Assembly (NCBI GenBank): GCA_002095305.1
Contig: MIEI01000006.1
Location: 1-64,000 of the forward strand
DNA from: Pantoea brenneri
GTDB lineage: Bacteria > Pseudomonadota > Gammaproteobacteria > Enterobacterales > Enterobacteriaceae
DNA length: 64,000 nt
Direction of reading: 5' to 3'
The position numbers and the translations under genes were made by a program. Position 1 is the stretch's first letter; the number at the start of each line of letters is the position of its first letter. Shown here in pieces: positions 29,848-39,892 of the stretch. The notes beneath the pieces were generated by a model. It was not told the DNA's origin, ran no database searches, and worked only from the letters and a program-made list of their open reading frames with translations.

Positions 29848-30507
29848 TTACAGTACGCGCGTGCTGATGCCGTGTCCGGCCAGTGACACTTCCAGCGTGT
29901 CGCCAGAGCGCATCGGGCCGACCCCTTCCGGGGTTCCGGTCAGGATCACATCACCGGCGCGCAGGGTGAAATACTGGCTCATGTGGGCAATCAGCGGCAG
30001 GATTTTATGGATCATATCCGCGGTGGAACCGTGCTGACGCACCTCACCATTCACCCGCAGCTTAAGTTCGGTATTCTGCGGGTCATCACTGAATTCAGCG
30101 GCCGGGATAAAACCGGAAATCGGACAGGAATTATCGAAACCTTTCGATTTTTCCCACGGCTGGCCCGCTTTCTTCAGCCCTGCCTGCAGGTCACGCAGCG
30201 TTAAATCAAGCGCCACGCCGTAGCCGGCAATCGCCTGCGCCACATGCGCTTCTGTCGCCTGCTTAAGGGTTGCGCCAATCAGGACCGCCAGCTCAACCTC
30301 GTGATGAACTTCGCCAAACGCATCCGGAATCGACAGCGGCTGACGCAAATCACACAGTGAAGTTTCCGGCTTGATAAAAATGACCGGTTCGGTGGGTGTG
30401 GCGCTGCCCATCTCCTTAATGTGTTTCGCATAGTTGCTGCCAACGCAAACCACTTTGCTGACCGGAAAATCCAACAGAGCGCCTTGCCAGTTACGATGCT
30501 GATACAT
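29848..30507 (-). CDS. ycgM: YcgM, fumarylacetoacetate hydrolase-family protein
   Basis: FAH-superfamily enzyme, a predicted hydrolase or decarboxylase of acylpyruvate/oxaloacetate-type substrates. 219 residues, identical in length to E. coli YcgM. Metal-binding and active-site blocks: VGSNYAKHIKEMG, HHEVELAVLIG (the acidic metal ligands), DLTLRDLQ and LTGTPEGVGP. It is followed by ycgN on the same strand, so probably one transcript. Confidence 0.94.
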   Translation of the reverse strand: MYQHRNWQGALLDFPVSKVVCVGSNYAKHIKEMGSATPTEPVIFIKPETSLCDLRQPLSIPDAFGEVHHEVELAVLIGATLKQATEAHVAQAIAGYGVALDLTLRDLQAGLKKAGQPWEKSKGFDNSCPISGFIPAAEFSDDPQNTELKLRVNGEVRQHGSTADMIHKILPLIAHMSQYFTLRAGDVILTGTPEGVGPMRSGDTLEVSLAGHGISTRVL

Positions 30508-30821
30508 GCTTATCCCCTGCGTAGGTTAGGTGTGATGCCAGCGTGGCTGGCGGGTCGATGTTTGCGGCTGTGTTGATCGAAATGCCAACCTCATCGCCTG
30601 ATAATAAGACGCTTTTACCGGTCCGGGGTGGAGAATTTGTCAAAAAGCGTGAATCAGCACGCTGAAGTGATGAATAAACGTACAAATGACGTTAAATATC
30701 AGGCAGGCGATTTAAAAATGACTGGATAGATAAGCAGTACAGTTAATTTTAGCGGGGCCAGAAAAATATTAATCCTGACGGCATCAGAGCGACAGGATTA
30801 ATATTTACAGATGAATCTGAA
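30508..30821. other. ycgM-ycgL intergenic region
   Basis: 314 bases without a gene. The right part holds the ycgL terminator; the left part presumably holds the ycgM promoter. Composition shifts to AT-rich rightward. Confidence 0.5.
30762..30806 (-). terminator. ycgL terminator, long AT-rich stem
   Basis: A perfect 14-bp inverted repeat (AAATATTAATCCTG with CAGGATTAATATTT) has a 15-base loop and TTTTT on the minus-strand 3' side. It starts 16 bases after the ycgL stop. Confidence 0.85.
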
Positions 30822-31097
30822 TTAAACTTTTTTATCTGTCTGCAGATGAACGGTAAGCAGACTTTCTATCGGCGGCGGGAGTTGTAAATAATAGCCCTGC
30901 TCACTCAATCCCTGCTTTACTTTATTGATATCCGCATTAGCCAGCCTGTCACGGCCCGCCAGCTTTAGCACCATCGCCAGTTGCGGCTTGCCAAACCCTT
31001 TCAGCAACTCTGGCGGAACGCGAGAGAAATCGTCTTTTTTTTCAACATAGAGATAAGTCTGGTCGCGCAACGGGCTTCTGTAGATCACACAAAACAT
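30822..31097 (-). CDS. ycgL: YcgL domain protein
   Basis: UPF0745 small protein of unknown function. 91 residues; [20 protein letters not shown] and [11 protein letters not shown] are the family signatures and match E. coli YcgL. It is divergent from minC with 155 bases between, as in E. coli, where the pairing with the min operon is conserved. Confidence 0.93.
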   Translation of the reverse strand: MFCVIYRSPLRDQTYLYVEKKDDFSRVPPELLKGFGKPQLAMVLKLAGRDRLANADINKVKQGLSEQGYYLQLPPPIESLLTVHLQTDKKV

Positions 31098-31252
31098 ATT
31101 TTTTACTCGAATTAACCAGCGTTGAGGCTTGTCTGAATATAGCTGTAACTATAACATGCTTGCAGAACTTCGAATATTCACCGTTGGCGCTTTAATGATG
31201 ATTTTATCATCGCTTAGCCAGCGGTAGTGAAAACAGGACTGAGTCGGGACAG

Positions 31253-31963
31253 ATGTCGCAAACGCCAATCGAATTCAAAGGTAGCAGTTTCACCCTATCT
31301 GTCGTCCATCTGCATCACCACGATCCCGCGGTGATTCGTAAGGCACTTCAGGACAAGATTGACCAGGCTCCGGATTTTCTGAAAAACGCCCCGGTGGTGC
31401 TGAACGTTGCGGCTTTAAGTGCCGATATTAACTGGAAGCAGCTACAGCAGGCGATTATCGCCACCGGTTTGCGGATTGTCGGCGTCAGCGGCTGCAAAGA
31501 TGACGCGCTGAAACGCATGATCGCCCGCGCTGGCTTGCCGGTTCTGGCGGAAGGTAAAGAGGCGAAAACGCGCAGTGACGTCCCGGCCGCCGTGCCGGAA
31601 CCTCAGCCGGTCGCCGCTGAGCCGGTGATGGCAGCAAAAACCCGCATCGTGAATACCCCGGTGCGTTCGGGTCAGCAAATTTATGCCCGTGACGCTGATT
31701 TAATCATCACCAGCAGCGTCAGTGCCGGCGCCGAACTGGTTGCCGACGGCAACATTCATATTTACGGCATGATGCGCGGTCGCGCGCTCGCCGGTGCCAG
31801 CGGAGACCGCAACTGTCAGATTTTCTGTACCAATCTGGCAGCAGAGCTGGTCTCGATAGCGGGCGAATACTGGATCATGGATCAGATCCCCGAAGCGTAT
31901 TTTGGTAAAGCGGCGCGCCTTTGCCTGCAGGATGGCGCGCTCACCATCCAGACACTTAATTAG
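31253..31963 (+). CDS. minC: Septum site-determining protein MinC
   Basis: FtsZ assembly inhibitor delivered to the poles by MinD. 236 residues (E. coli 231). The N-terminal inhibitor domain begins [16 protein letters not shown]. An Ala/Pro-rich linker (about 108-128) precedes the C-terminal beta-helix domain, which contains [21 protein letters not shown] and IAGEYW for MinD binding. First gene of minCDE. Confidence 0.97.
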   Translation: MSQTPIEFKGSSFTLSVVHLHHHDPAVIRKALQDKIDQAPDFLKNAPVVLNVAALSADINWKQLQQAIIATGLRIVGVSGCKDDALKRMIARAGLPVLAEGKEAKTRSDVPAAVPEPQPVAAEPVMAAKTRIVNTPVRSGQQIYARDADLIITSSVSAGAELVADGNIHIYGMMRGRALAGASGDRNCQIFCTNLAAELVSIAGEYWIMDQIPEAYFGKAARLCLQDGALTIQTLN

Positions 31964-31996
31964 GCCCCTTTTCTTTTGTTAAGGAAATCAACATTT

Positions 31997-32809
31997 ATGG
32001 CACGCATTATTGTAGTTACATCCGGTAAAGGGGGCGTTGGTAAGACCACGTCAAGCGCGGCCATCGCCACCGGTTTAGCGCAGAAAGGCAAAAAAACGGT
32101 CGTTATCGATTTCGATATCGGCCTGCGTAACCTCGATTTGATCATGGGTTGTGAACGACGCGTGGTCTACGACTTCGTCAACGTGATTCAGGGCGATGCG
32201 TCGCTGAATCAGGCGTTGATTCGCGATAAACGTACCGAGCAGCTCTATATTCTGCCTGCGTCACAGACCCGCGACAAAGATGCACTGACCCGTGAAGGCG
32301 TCGAAAAAGTACTGAACGATTTAGCGGCGATGGAGTTCGATTTCATCGTCTGCGACTCGCCAGCAGGGATTGAAACCGGTGCACTGATGGCGCTTTACTT
32401 CGCTGATGAAGCGATCATCACCACTAACCCGGAAGTCTCATCGGTACGTGACTCAGACCGTATTCTCGGCATCATCTCGTCAAAATCCCGTCGCGCTGAA
32501 AACAGCCAGGAGCCGGTTAAGGAGCATCTGCTGCTGACCCGATACAACCCGGGCCGTGTTAATCGTGGCGATATGCTGAGCATGGAAGATGTGCTGGAAA
32601 TTTTACGCATTCCTCTGGTCGGCGTGATCCCGGAAGATCAATCGGTGTTACGTGCCTCTAACCAGGGCGAGCCGGTGATCCTTGATGGTGAATCAGATGC
32701 TGGCAAAGCCTATGCCGATACCGTTGAACGGTTGCTCGGTGAAGTTCGCCCCTTCCGCTTTATTGAAGAAGAGAAGAAGGGTTTCCTGAAACGCCTGTTC
32801 GGGGGATAA
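31997..32809 (+). CDS. minD: Septum site-determining ATPase MinD
   Basis: ParA/MinD-family ATPase that oscillates on the inner membrane and recruits MinC. 270 residues, the E. coli length. The deviant Walker A is GKGGVGKTT with Lys11 and Lys16. The C-terminal amphipathic membrane-targeting helix is EEKKGFLKRLFGG. The ATG at 31997 is preferred over 31976 because MARIIVV is the family start. minE follows after three bases. Confidence 0.98.
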   Translation: MARIIVVTSGKGGVGKTTSSAAIATGLAQKGKKTVVIDFDIGLRNLDLIMGCERRVVYDFVNVIQGDASLNQALIRDKRTEQLYILPASQTRDKDALTREGVEKVLNDLAAMEFDFIVCDSPAGIETGALMALYFADEAIITTNPEVSSVRDSDRILGIISSKSRRAENSQEPVKEHLLLTRYNPGRVNRGDMLSMEDVLEILRIPLVGVIPEDQSVLRASNQGEPVILDGESDAGKAYADTVERLLGEVRPFRFIEEEKKGFLKRLFGG

Positions 32810-32812
32810 ACC

Positions 32813-33082
32813 ATGGCATTACTTGATTTCTTTTTATCCCGGAAGAAGAACACTGCCAATATAGCCAAGGAAAGGCTGCAGATTATCGTGGCAGAACGCA
32901 GAAGGGGCGACAGTGAGCCCCACTATCTTCCGCAACTTAAGCGCGACATTCTGGAAGTGATTTGCAAATATGTGAAAATCGATCCGGAAATGGTCACGGT
33001 TCAGCTCGATCAGAAAGGTGACGATATCTCCATTCTGGAGCTGAACGTTACGCTACCGGAAACGGAAGAAGTGACTAAATGA
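32813..33082 (+). CDS. minE: Cell division topological specificity factor MinE
   Basis: Stimulates MinD ATPase and drives pole-to-pole oscillation. 89 residues (E. coli 88). The N-terminal membrane/MinD-contact segment is [20 protein letters not shown]; the C-terminal dimerisation domain follows. Third gene of the operon, ended by a strong terminator. Here its downstream neighbour is rnd, unlike in E. coli. Confidence 0.98.
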   Translation: MALLDFFLSRKKNTANIAKERLQIIVAERRRGDSEPHYLPQLKRDILEVICKYVKIDPEMVTVQLDQKGDDISILELNVTLPETEEVTK

Positions 33083-33098
33083 CGCTGACCGTTTCCTG

Positions 33099-33130
33099 AA
33101 TTTCCCCTGCGCTGTTGCAGGGGAAATTTT
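33099..33130. terminator. Terminator between minE and rnd
   Basis: A 12-bp stem AATTTCCCCTGC/GCAGGGGAAATT with a 6-base loop is followed by TT on the plus strand and A/T on the other. It can serve both convergent genes. Confidence 0.88.
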
Positions 33131-33135
33131 ATCGG

Positions 33136-34257
33136 TCACACCTCGGCCAGAATCTTCTCTATGCCGGGTTTAAGCAATTCGCCGCGCCATCCGGTCAGTA
33201 ACTCCGGCTGACGTCCCTGTGGCTTCAATCCCCAGTGCTGGCTCAGAACCTGGTTGATCTGACGCCGTGACGCCAGTAATTCCTGACTGAATCCGCTCTG
33301 CTCACTCACCTGCTGCACCAGCGCTTTCATCGCCTTGAACACCTGCTTGTAATGCGGATGGTCGATCAGATTGCCGAGCGCCTCAGGCAGTTCACTCTCA
33401 TCCAGCGCCTGGGCTTCTGCCACCAGCGCCACCAGCGTTTTGCCGTGGAAACGGATCTCATGACCGGACAGGCCGAGATGGTCCAGTTCGCCCAGCGAAC
33501 CTGGCATGAAGCGCGCCACTTTCCACAGATGCTCTTCGCGCACCACAAAGTTAACCGCCATATCCTTTTCACGCGCCAGCTTCAGACGCCATGCGGCCAG
33601 TCGTTGCAGGGCTGCCAGCTGACGCGGACGCAGTTGCCAGGCGTTGGTGATATCACGCCACGCTTCTTCAGGCGCTAAGCTGTCGAGGCGACGCTGGCAC
33701 AAATTGTCACACTCACTCAGTGCAGCCGCCATGTTGCCTGCCGCCTCGGTCTGCACCATCAGCTGATGGGCAATCGGCAGCAGATAGTGCACATCCGCCG
33801 CGGCATACTGACATTGACGCTCGGTCAGCGGACGCGCTAACCAGTCGGTACGCGACTCGCTCTTATCCAGTTCGACCTGGGTAAAATGCGCCACCATTGA
33901 GGCAAAGCCCCACGACAGCGGCTGGCCGGAGAACGCCGCCAGAATCTGAGTATCGATCATCGGCTGTGGCAGGACGCCAAAGCGGTGCAGGAAGACTTCC
34001 AGATCTTCGCCGCCGGCGTGCAGGAATTTGGTCACTGCGGTGTCGGTCAGCAACGCGATAAACGGTGACCAGTCACGGATCGCAAGGGGATCGATCAGCA
34101 CTAACTGGTGATCGTCGAACAGCTGGATCAAACCGAGCTGCGGGTAGTAGGTCCGGGTGCGGACGAATTCAGTATCCAGTGCCACTGCCGTATGCTGGCG
34201 CGCTTTCTGGCAGACTTCAGCCAGTTGTTCATCCTGGTCAATCAGAGAATAATTCAC
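33136..34257 (-). CDS. rnd: Ribonuclease D
   Basis: 3'-5' exoribonuclease that matures tRNA and other stable RNAs. 373 residues (E. coli 375). The DEDD exonuclease residues are visible as Asp28 and Glu30 (LDTEF), the Asp in HAGGEDLEVF and the Asp of YAAADVHYLL; two HRDC domains follow. The start MNYSLIDQDE is the family N-terminus. It is downstream of fadD on the same strand, with a terminator between. Confidence 0.96.
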   Translation of the reverse strand: MNYSLIDQDEQLAEVCQKARQHTAVALDTEFVRTRTYYPQLGLIQLFDDHQLVLIDPLAIRDWSPFIALLTDTAVTKFLHAGGEDLEVFLHRFGVLPQPMIDTQILAAFSGQPLSWGFASMVAHFTQVELDKSESRTDWLARPLTERQCQYAAADVHYLLPIAHQLMVQTEAAGNMAAALSECDNLCQRRLDSLAPEEAWRDITNAWQLRPRQLAALQRLAAWRLKLAREKDMAVNFVVREEHLWKVARFMPGSLGELDHLGLSGHEIRFHGKTLVALVAEAQALDESELPEALGNLIDHPHYKQVFKAMKALVQQVSEQSGFSQELLASRRQINQVLSQHWGLKPQGRQPELLTGWRGELLKPGIEKILAEV

Positions 34258-34310
34258 GTCTAGTTTTTCACCGCAGCCAACAACGTGCGGTGCTCCATGT
34301 TAAAAACAAT

Positions 34311-34333
34311 AAAAACGCCGGACATGCCGGCGT
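34311..34333 (-). terminator. fadD terminator
   Basis: A 7-bp stem ACGCCGG/CCGGCGT with a 5-base loop is followed by TTTT on the minus strand. It lies about 25 bases after the fadD stop. Confidence 0.88.
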
Positions 34334-34356
34334 CTAACCTGAATCCTTGCCAGGGC

Positions 34357-36033
34357 TTAGCTTGCGCTGGCTTTTACTTCGTCGCGCAATTCGCGTCGCA
34401 GAATCTTGCCGACGTTGGTTTTTGGCAGCTCATCACGAAACTCAATAATTTTCGGCACTTTGTATCCGGTCAGCTGACGGCGACAGTGGTCTAGCAACTC
34501 TTCTTTAGTCAGTGAGGCATCTTTTTTCACCACGCAGACTTTCACCGCCTCGCCGGAAAGATCGCTGGGCACGCCGATCGCGGCCGCTTCACGTACTTTC
34601 GGATGTTGCATCAGCACATCTTCGATCTCGTTGGGATAAACATTGAAGCCGGATACCAGAATCATATCCTTCTTACGATCGACGATGCGAATAAAGCCTT
34701 CCTGATCAACGGTAACAATATCGCCGCTGTGGAGCCAGCCATTTTTCAGCACTTCCTCCGTGGCATCCGGGCGCTGCCAGTAGCCGAGCATCACCTGTGG
34801 ACCGCTGATACACAGTTCGCCCGGTTCGCCTGGTGAAACCTCATTGCCGTTATCATCCAGAATCAACACATCGGTTGAGGGAACCGGTAAGCCAATGCTG
34901 CCGGTGTGGCAGCTGATATCGTAAGGATTGACCGACACCAGCGGCGAGCATTCCGTCAGCCCGTAGCCTTCCAGCAGATAGTGACCGGTCAGTTTTTCCC
35001 AGCGTTCCGCCACCGCTTTCTGCACCGCCATCCCGCCCCCGGCTGACAGCCGCAGCGTACTGAAGTCGAGCTTATTGAACTGTTCATCATTCAGCAGCGC
35101 GTTGAACAGCGTGTTGACGCCGGTGATGGCGGTAAACGGAAACTTCGACAGCTCTTTAACAAAGCCAGGGATGTCGCGCGGATTGGTAATCAACAGATTC
35201 TGACCGCCCAGCTCCAGGAACAGCAGACCATTCACCGTTAAGGCAAAGATGTGATAGAGCGGCAGCGCCGTGACCACACACTCTTTGCCGTCGCGCAGAA
35301 CTTTACCGTAGGTAGCTTTGGTCTGTTCCAGATTGGCCTGCATATTGCGATGAGTCAGCATCGCGCCTTTGGCGATGCCGGTAGTGCCGCCGGTATATTG
35401 CAGGAAAGCGAGATCGTCATTGCTGACCGTCGGACGCTGATACGTGAGCGTGGCACCCTGCTCCATTACCTGACGAAACGAGATTGCGCCGGGCAAATGG
35501 TATTTCGGTACCAGTCGCTTGACGTATTTGACCACGAAATTAACCAGCGTCGCCTTGACCGGTGCCAGCTGATCGCCCATTCGGGTCAGAATCACGTGGC
35601 GCACAGCGGTCTCCGCCACTACCTTTTCCAGCGTATGGGCAAAGTTGGAGACAATAACGATGGCGCTGGCACCGCTGTCATTCAGCTGGTGCTTGAGTTC
35701 GCGCGGCGTATAGAGCGGATTCACATTCACAACCACCATGCCGGCGCGGAGTACGCCGAACAGCGCCACCGGATACTGCAGCAGGTTAGGCATCATCAGC
35801 GCGACCCGATCGCCGGCTTTCAAACCAAGCTGCTGTTGCAGATAAGCCGCAAACGCGCGGCTTTTCTCTTCCAGTTGGCGATAGGTCATCTTCTGACCCA
35901 TGTTCCAGAATGCAGGTTGATCGGCGTAGCGTTTGGCGGCCTGCTCAAACAGATCCACCAGCGAAGTATAACGATCTGCACTTATTTCGGCTGGCACATC
36001 AGCCGGGTAGCGTTTAAGCCAAACCTTATTCAA
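34357..36033 (-). CDS. fadD: Long-chain fatty acid-CoA ligase
   Basis: Activates exogenous long-chain fatty acids to acyl-CoA at the inner membrane, feeding beta-oxidation and producing the FadR ligand. ANL adenylate-forming family. The ATP/AMP signature is [26 protein letters not shown] and the FACS block [17 protein letters not shown] follow, and SNFAHTLEK-type segments match E. coli. The start is taken as TTG at 36033 ([10 protein letters not shown]) behind GGGGTGGA, because E. coli fadD also begins with TTG there, giving 558 residues. An ATG at 36066 or 36081 would add 11 or 16 residues. Operator upstream. Confidence 0.95.
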   Translation of the reverse strand: MNKVWLKRYPADVPAEISADRYTSLVDLFEQAAKRYADQPAFWNMGQKMTYRQLEEKSRAFAAYLQQQLGLKAGDRVALMMPNLLQYPVALFGVLRAGMVVVNVNPLYTPRELKHQLNDSGASAIVIVSNFAHTLEKVVAETAVRHVILTRMGDQLAPVKATLVNFVVKYVKRLVPKYHLPGAISFRQVMEQGATLTYQRPTVSNDDLAFLQYTGGTTGIAKGAMLTHRNMQANLEQTKATYGKVLRDGKECVVTALPLYHIFALTVNGLLFLELGGQNLLITNPRDIPGFVKELSKFPFTAITGVNTLFNALLNDEQFNKLDFSTLRLSAGGGMAVQKAVAERWEKLTGHYLLEGYGLTECSPLVSVNPYDISCHTGSIGLPVPSTDVLILDDNGNEVSPGEPGELCISGPQVMLGYWQRPDATEEVLKNGWLHSGDIVTVDQEGFIRIVDRKKDMILVSGFNVYPNEIEDVLMQHPKVREAAAIGVPSDLSGEAVKVCVVKKDASLTKEELLDHCRRQLTGYKVPKIIEFRDELPKTNVGKILRRELRDEVKASAS

Positions 36034-36103
36034 GGATCCACCCCGATAATCATGTTGTATTTCCATCGCTGCCTCAGCCAATCTGGTTTGTTAACAATAT
36101 TTT

Positions 36104-36120
36104 AACTGATTGTACCAGTT
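36104..36120 (-). promoter_or_regulatory. FadR-type operator of fadD
   Basis: Read on the minus strand, AACTGGTACAATCAGTT matches the 17-bp FadR consensus AACTGGTCNGACCAGTT in 13 of 16 fixed positions. It lies 71 bases upstream of the chosen fadD start. fadR itself is in this window. Confidence 0.75.
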
Positions 36121-36188
36121 TGCCTGTTTCGGCATGTTGAGGTTGCGAAGTCCATCACTAAATTTCGTGCTGTTAAAACAGACAAATA

Positions 36189-36220
36189 AAAAGCCCGGCG
36201 GCGACCAGCGCTACCGGGCC
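36189..36220 (-). terminator. slp terminator
   Basis: On the minus strand, GCCCGG pairs with CCGGGC across a 15-base partly paired loop, followed by TTTTTATT. It lies just after the slp stop. Confidence 0.8.
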
Positions 36221-36240
36221 AGAAAAGTGTGACTGCCCTA

Positions 36241-36834
36241 TCACTCAGTCAGAATGGTTTCGACCTGTGCCGGACCGCTGCTGTACATTCCCCAGTAGGG
36301 ATTCGGTCCCCAATAGCCGGGACGATGACGCGTCGGTCCATACCAGATCCACGGATCGATCGGCTGCGGCGGCGACATCACCTGTCGGGTCAGATGCCAG
36401 CGCTGATAGCCGCGCACATCAATCACCACAAATTTGTAGTTCGCCTCGCCAATTTTACCGGGCTCAGTGCCTTTGATGTTGCCCAGCACCGTTACAAACT
36501 GATCTCTCACATCCACCGGATCGACGAAACCGTGGATATCGGCATAGATGCGACCCACCGAGGCCGCTCCCAGCCGTGGACGGGCACTCTCATCCAGCGG
36601 TTGCGTGGCGATCTCCAGCCGGGTTTTACCGTTAAGGTTAGTGACATTCACCACCTTACCGCCAAAACGTGACTCCTGGCCGGTATAGATGGCCGGATCG
36701 TTCATGACCCGCAACAAATCCTGTTGCGGCTGCGGTGAACTGCCCTGCAGGCTGTCCGGAATTGAGACACAACCTGTTAAAACCAGCGTACAGGTCAGCA
36801 ACAGACCTGTTAGCCCTTTAGCGCACATTGACAT
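36241..36834 (-). CDS. yeaY: Slp-family outer membrane lipoprotein YeaY
   Basis: Starvation-inducible-type (Slp) lipoprotein of the outer membrane. 197 residues from the ATG at 36834, which has GGGAGGA upstream. The signal peptide ends in the lipobox LTGC with Cys22. The mature part contains [24 protein letters not shown] and a Pro/Trp/Tyr-rich tail ([17 protein letters not shown]), as in E. coli YeaY. It follows tsaB by 60 bases on the same strand and has its own terminator. Confidence 0.92.
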   Translation of the reverse strand: MSMCAKGLTGLLLTCTLVLTGCVSIPDSLQGSSPQPQQDLLRVMNDPAIYTGQESRFGGKVVNVTNLNGKTRLEIATQPLDESARPRLGAASVGRIYADIHGFVDPVDVRDQFVTVLGNIKGTEPGKIGEANYKFVVIDVRGYQRWHLTRQVMSPPQPIDPWIWYGPTRHRPGYWGPNPYWGMYSSGPAQVETILTE

Positions 36835-36894
36835 AGGCGTCCTCCCGTTACGTAATGATTTAGACTGGACGCATAACAATAAGTTGCGTGCGAT

Positions 36895-37593
36895 CTAGCG
36901 GCCTGGCAACTTTTTCCATGCCACCTCATTACGCAGATAGGTTGGCTCGGCATTTTCCGGTTGCAGGGTATTACCCTGGCCTAAAGCAACGACCGCCAGC
37001 GGTAACATATCTTCGGCGGCAGGTAAACTCACGTCACTGGCGTGCAGCGTCAGGGAATGGCCCTGCTGCAGTTCGGGATAAGCCTGCCAGCCGGTGCCGG
37101 CAGTCATCCACTCGCCCGACAGCGCCTGCATCCGTGCCAGCGCGGCCGCGGGTGACAGCACGCTTTCGCTGGCTTCACCCTGCCAGACGCCCCGTTCGTC
37201 GCGCTGGTATTCGGCCCAGTAGACCTCGCCCATCCGCGCATCAATGGCGGTTAACACGCGGGTGGTGCGCTGCAGACGCCAGGCGCCCTCTGCCAGCGTG
37301 GCCAGCGTCGAGATACCGATCATCGGCAGCGCCGCACCGAGTGCCAGGCCCTGGGCAATACCAATTCCGATACGCACGCCGGTAAAACTGCCGGGACCGC
37401 GACCAAAGGCCAGCGCGTCAAGATCGGTCAGGTCGAGCTGCTGCGCCAGCAGTAACTCTTCGATCAGCGGCAAAATGCGCTGAGTATGATCGCGCGGAGC
37501 AATCTCAAATCGGGCATCAATCTGTTGCTGATTCAGCAAGGCGGCTGAACAGGCTTCTGTCGCCGTATCCAGCGCTAAAATTCGGGCTGACAT
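36895..37593 (-). CDS. tsaB: tRNA threonylcarbamoyladenosine protein TsaB
   Basis: Partner of TsaD in t6A37 tRNA modification; essential in E. coli. 232 residues. The ASKHA-type N-terminus reads [18 protein letters not shown], with [24 protein letters not shown] and [14 protein letters not shown] as the family blocks. The ATG at 37593 has GAGGTGG upstream; the alternative is a GTG two codons earlier. It lies between yoaA and slp in the same order as in E. coli. Confidence 0.96.
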   Translation of the reverse strand: MSARILALDTATEACSAALLNQQQIDARFEIAPRDHTQRILPLIEELLLAQQLDLTDLDALAFGRGPGSFTGVRIGIGIAQGLALGAALPMIGISTLATLAEGAWRLQRTTRVLTAIDARMGEVYWAEYQRDERGVWQGEASESVLSPAAALARMQALSGEWMTAGTGWQAYPELQQGHSLTLHASDVSLPAAEDMLPLAVVALGQGNTLQPENAEPTYLRNEVAWKKLPGR

Positions 37594-37637
37594 GACCACC
37601 TCAGGAGAATGAAAACGGCGCGCATCTTAGCATAAAA

Positions 37638-39548
37638 TCAGGCGTCAGGTTGCTGCCGTATAAAGGCGATGGCGCGGGCGATATCGCGGGTACGCGGCGT
37701 TGGCGGCAGGCTGTTAAGAAACAGCGCGCCATAAGGACGCGAAACCAGCCGCTGATCGCAAATCACCAGCACACCCCGGTCGTCGGTATCCCGGATCAGA
37801 CGCCCGACGCCCTGCTTTAGAGTGATCACCGCATCCGGCAGCTGCACATCGGTAAACGGATCGCCACCGCGGATACGGCAATCTTCCATCCGCGCCTTGA
37901 GTAAAGGATCTTCCGGTGAAGTAAACGGCAGCTTATCGATGATGACCAGCGAAAGCGCATCGCCGCGCACGTCGACCCCTTCCCAGAAACTACTGGTCGC
38001 GACCAGTAAGGCATTGCCTTTATCGATAAACTGTTTCAGCAACTGACCTTTGCTGGTTTCGCCCTGAACCAGCACCGGTAACGTCATTGAGGCACGGAAT
38101 TCCGCCGCCAGCTCACGCATCATCAGATGCGAGGTACAGAGGAAGAAACAGCGTCCTTTGTTGGCGTCAATCAGCGGCTTCATCATGGCGGCAAGCTGAC
38201 GTGCGCCGCCGGGACGGTTCGGTTCAGGCAGGTTGCGCGGCACACATAACAGTGCCTGCTGCGCATAATCGAACGGACTGTTCAGAATTAAACTTTTTGC
38301 TGCGTTCACGCCCAGCCGCTCGGCAAAGTGCTCCATCTTCTCATCCACTGCCAGCGTGGCAGAGGTGAAAATCCAGGCCGCTTTGCGATTATCCATCACT
38401 TCGCGGAAGCGTTCCGCCACTGACAGCGGCGTCAGCGCCAGAATAAAGTGGCGTGAGGTGCATTCATACCAGTAGCTGTAGCCCGGCTCATTGATCGCCC
38501 GTAACCGCTTCAGTCGGCCACGGTAGAGCGCCGCGCGCTCAAACGCCGCATCCAGCAACGCTGAACGGCCCAGGGAGAGTTTGATGACGTCGTAACAGAG
38601 TTCAAGCGCATCATCCAGCAGCGTAAACATCCGCAGGATGTTGTTATCGCTCAGCAGTTCACGCAGATTACCGCGGTAGCCCGGGTCGCCTAGCGACAGG
38701 CGAAAATCCTGAGCACACTGCGCCAGGCGATCGGCGGACTTTTGCAGTTGCTGCACGTCGCGCACTTCGGTGCGGTAGGCGGTGATAATATCTTTGGCGA
38801 GGTCGAGCAGTTGCCGGCTGGAGAGCTGTTGTCCGAAATACTGACTGGCGATATCGGGAAGCTGATGGGCCTCATCGAAGATCATCACGTCCGCTTCCGG
38901 GATCAGTTCGCCGAACCCACCTTCTTTGACCACCAGGTCAGCCAGAAACAGGTGATGGTTCACCACCACCACATCCGCGTCCATGGCCCGCTTACGCGCT
39001 TTCACTACGAAGCACTCTTTATAACGCGGGCAGTCGGTGCCGAGGCAGTTATCGTTGGTGCTGGTGACCAGCGGCCAGACCGGGCTATCTTCAGTGACGC
39101 CGGCACAGCTGCTGATATCGCCATCTACCGTCTGCGAAGACCAGCTCCGCAGCGTCACCAGGTCAGTCAGCGCCTGTACGGCCAGATCGCCGCCCGCCAT
39201 TGACTGCTGCTCCAGCCGCTCCAGGCAAAGATAGTTGGATCGCCCTTTCAGTAAGGCGGTCTTTCCTTTGTATTTTAGTGCGCCGATCATGGTGGGCAGA
39301 TCGCGGCCATAAAGCTGATCCTGCAGCGCTTTCGATCCGGTCGAGACGATCACTTTCTTGCCGGCCCGCAGCGCGGGGGCCAGATAAGCATAGGTTTTCC
39401 CGGTGCCGGTACCGGCTTCTACCACCAGCTCACCCTGCTCTTTTACGGCTTCGGAAACCGCCTGCGCCATTTCACGCTGCGCTTCACGCGGCTTGAAGCC
39501 GGCTATTGCCTGCGCCAGCGCGCCATCAACTGCAAAATCGTCTGCCAC
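37638..39548 (-). CDS. yoaA: YoaA, XPD-like Fe-S DNA helicase
   Basis: DinG/XPD-type SF2 helicase involved in replication-fork repair in E. coli (partner of the HolC clamp-loader subunit). 636 residues with the GTG at 39548, exactly the E. coli length. The Walker A is EAGTGTGKTYAYLAP and the DEAH box is FDEAHQLPD. The Fe-S cysteines include NYLCLERL, SSCAGV, DNCLGTDCPRYKECFV. SF2 motif VI is LKQGVGRLIRD. A TTG four codons upstream is a weaker start option. The next gene tsaB begins 44 bases downstream. Confidence 0.95.
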   Translation of the reverse strand: MADDFAVDGALAQAIAGFKPREAQREMAQAVSEAVKEQGELVVEAGTGTGKTYAYLAPALRAGKKVIVSTGSKALQDQLYGRDLPTMIGALKYKGKTALLKGRSNYLCLERLEQQSMAGGDLAVQALTDLVTLRSWSSQTVDGDISSCAGVTEDSPVWPLVTSTNDNCLGTDCPRYKECFVVKARKRAMDADVVVVNHHLFLADLVVKEGGFGELIPEADVMIFDEAHQLPDIASQYFGQQLSSRQLLDLAKDIITAYRTEVRDVQQLQKSADRLAQCAQDFRLSLGDPGYRGNLRELLSDNNILRMFTLLDDALELCYDVIKLSLGRSALLDAAFERAALYRGRLKRLRAINEPGYSYWYECTSRHFILALTPLSVAERFREVMDNRKAAWIFTSATLAVDEKMEHFAERLGVNAAKSLILNSPFDYAQQALLCVPRNLPEPNRPGGARQLAAMMKPLIDANKGRCFFLCTSHLMMRELAAEFRASMTLPVLVQGETSKGQLLKQFIDKGNALLVATSSFWEGVDVRGDALSLVIIDKLPFTSPEDPLLKARMEDCRIRGGDPFTDVQLPDAVITLKQGVGRLIRDTDDRGVLVICDQRLVSRPYGALFLNSLPPTPRTRDIARAIAFIRQQPDA

Positions 39549-39892
39549 ATACCCTCTCAAAGAACGGCAAAAACACTGTAATTATGTCAGTATTAAATTC
39601 ACAAAGCAAAATAGAGGATAATCAAAAAGTTAACCATAAAAAGGCTGTCAGGCCTGGCCTGACGATCTCCGAAGCGACGGGTAACAGGTGGGAAAATTGT
39701 GTCGCCAACGCGCGCATTTTGCCGGGCAAACCGGTCAGGTTACACCGCCCGGCGGAAGCCGGACGCGGCTCAGAAACAACAAAACCGCCTGAATGACGGT
39801 TTTGTTGGGATGAGGCGTTGGTTGCGTCGCGTGATAACAGCAGGTGATTAAAAAATCCCGTTAGCTACCGAGGGTGAGGCTGGCATGAAAGA
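39549..39892. other. Region upstream of yoaA
   Basis: 344 bases with no supported gene. An 11-bp stem CAACAAAACCG/CGGTTTTGTTG with a 9-base loop at 39777-39807 lies downstream of the small acidic ORF and may end its transcript. The yoaA promoter must lie to the left. Confidence 0.5.

Noticed and set aside
35251-36105. Plus-strand ORF of 284 codons opposite fadD
   Set aside because: It is a shadow of the fadD frame: no ribosome-binding site, no homology, and His/Arg/Gln-rich composition typical of antisense frames.
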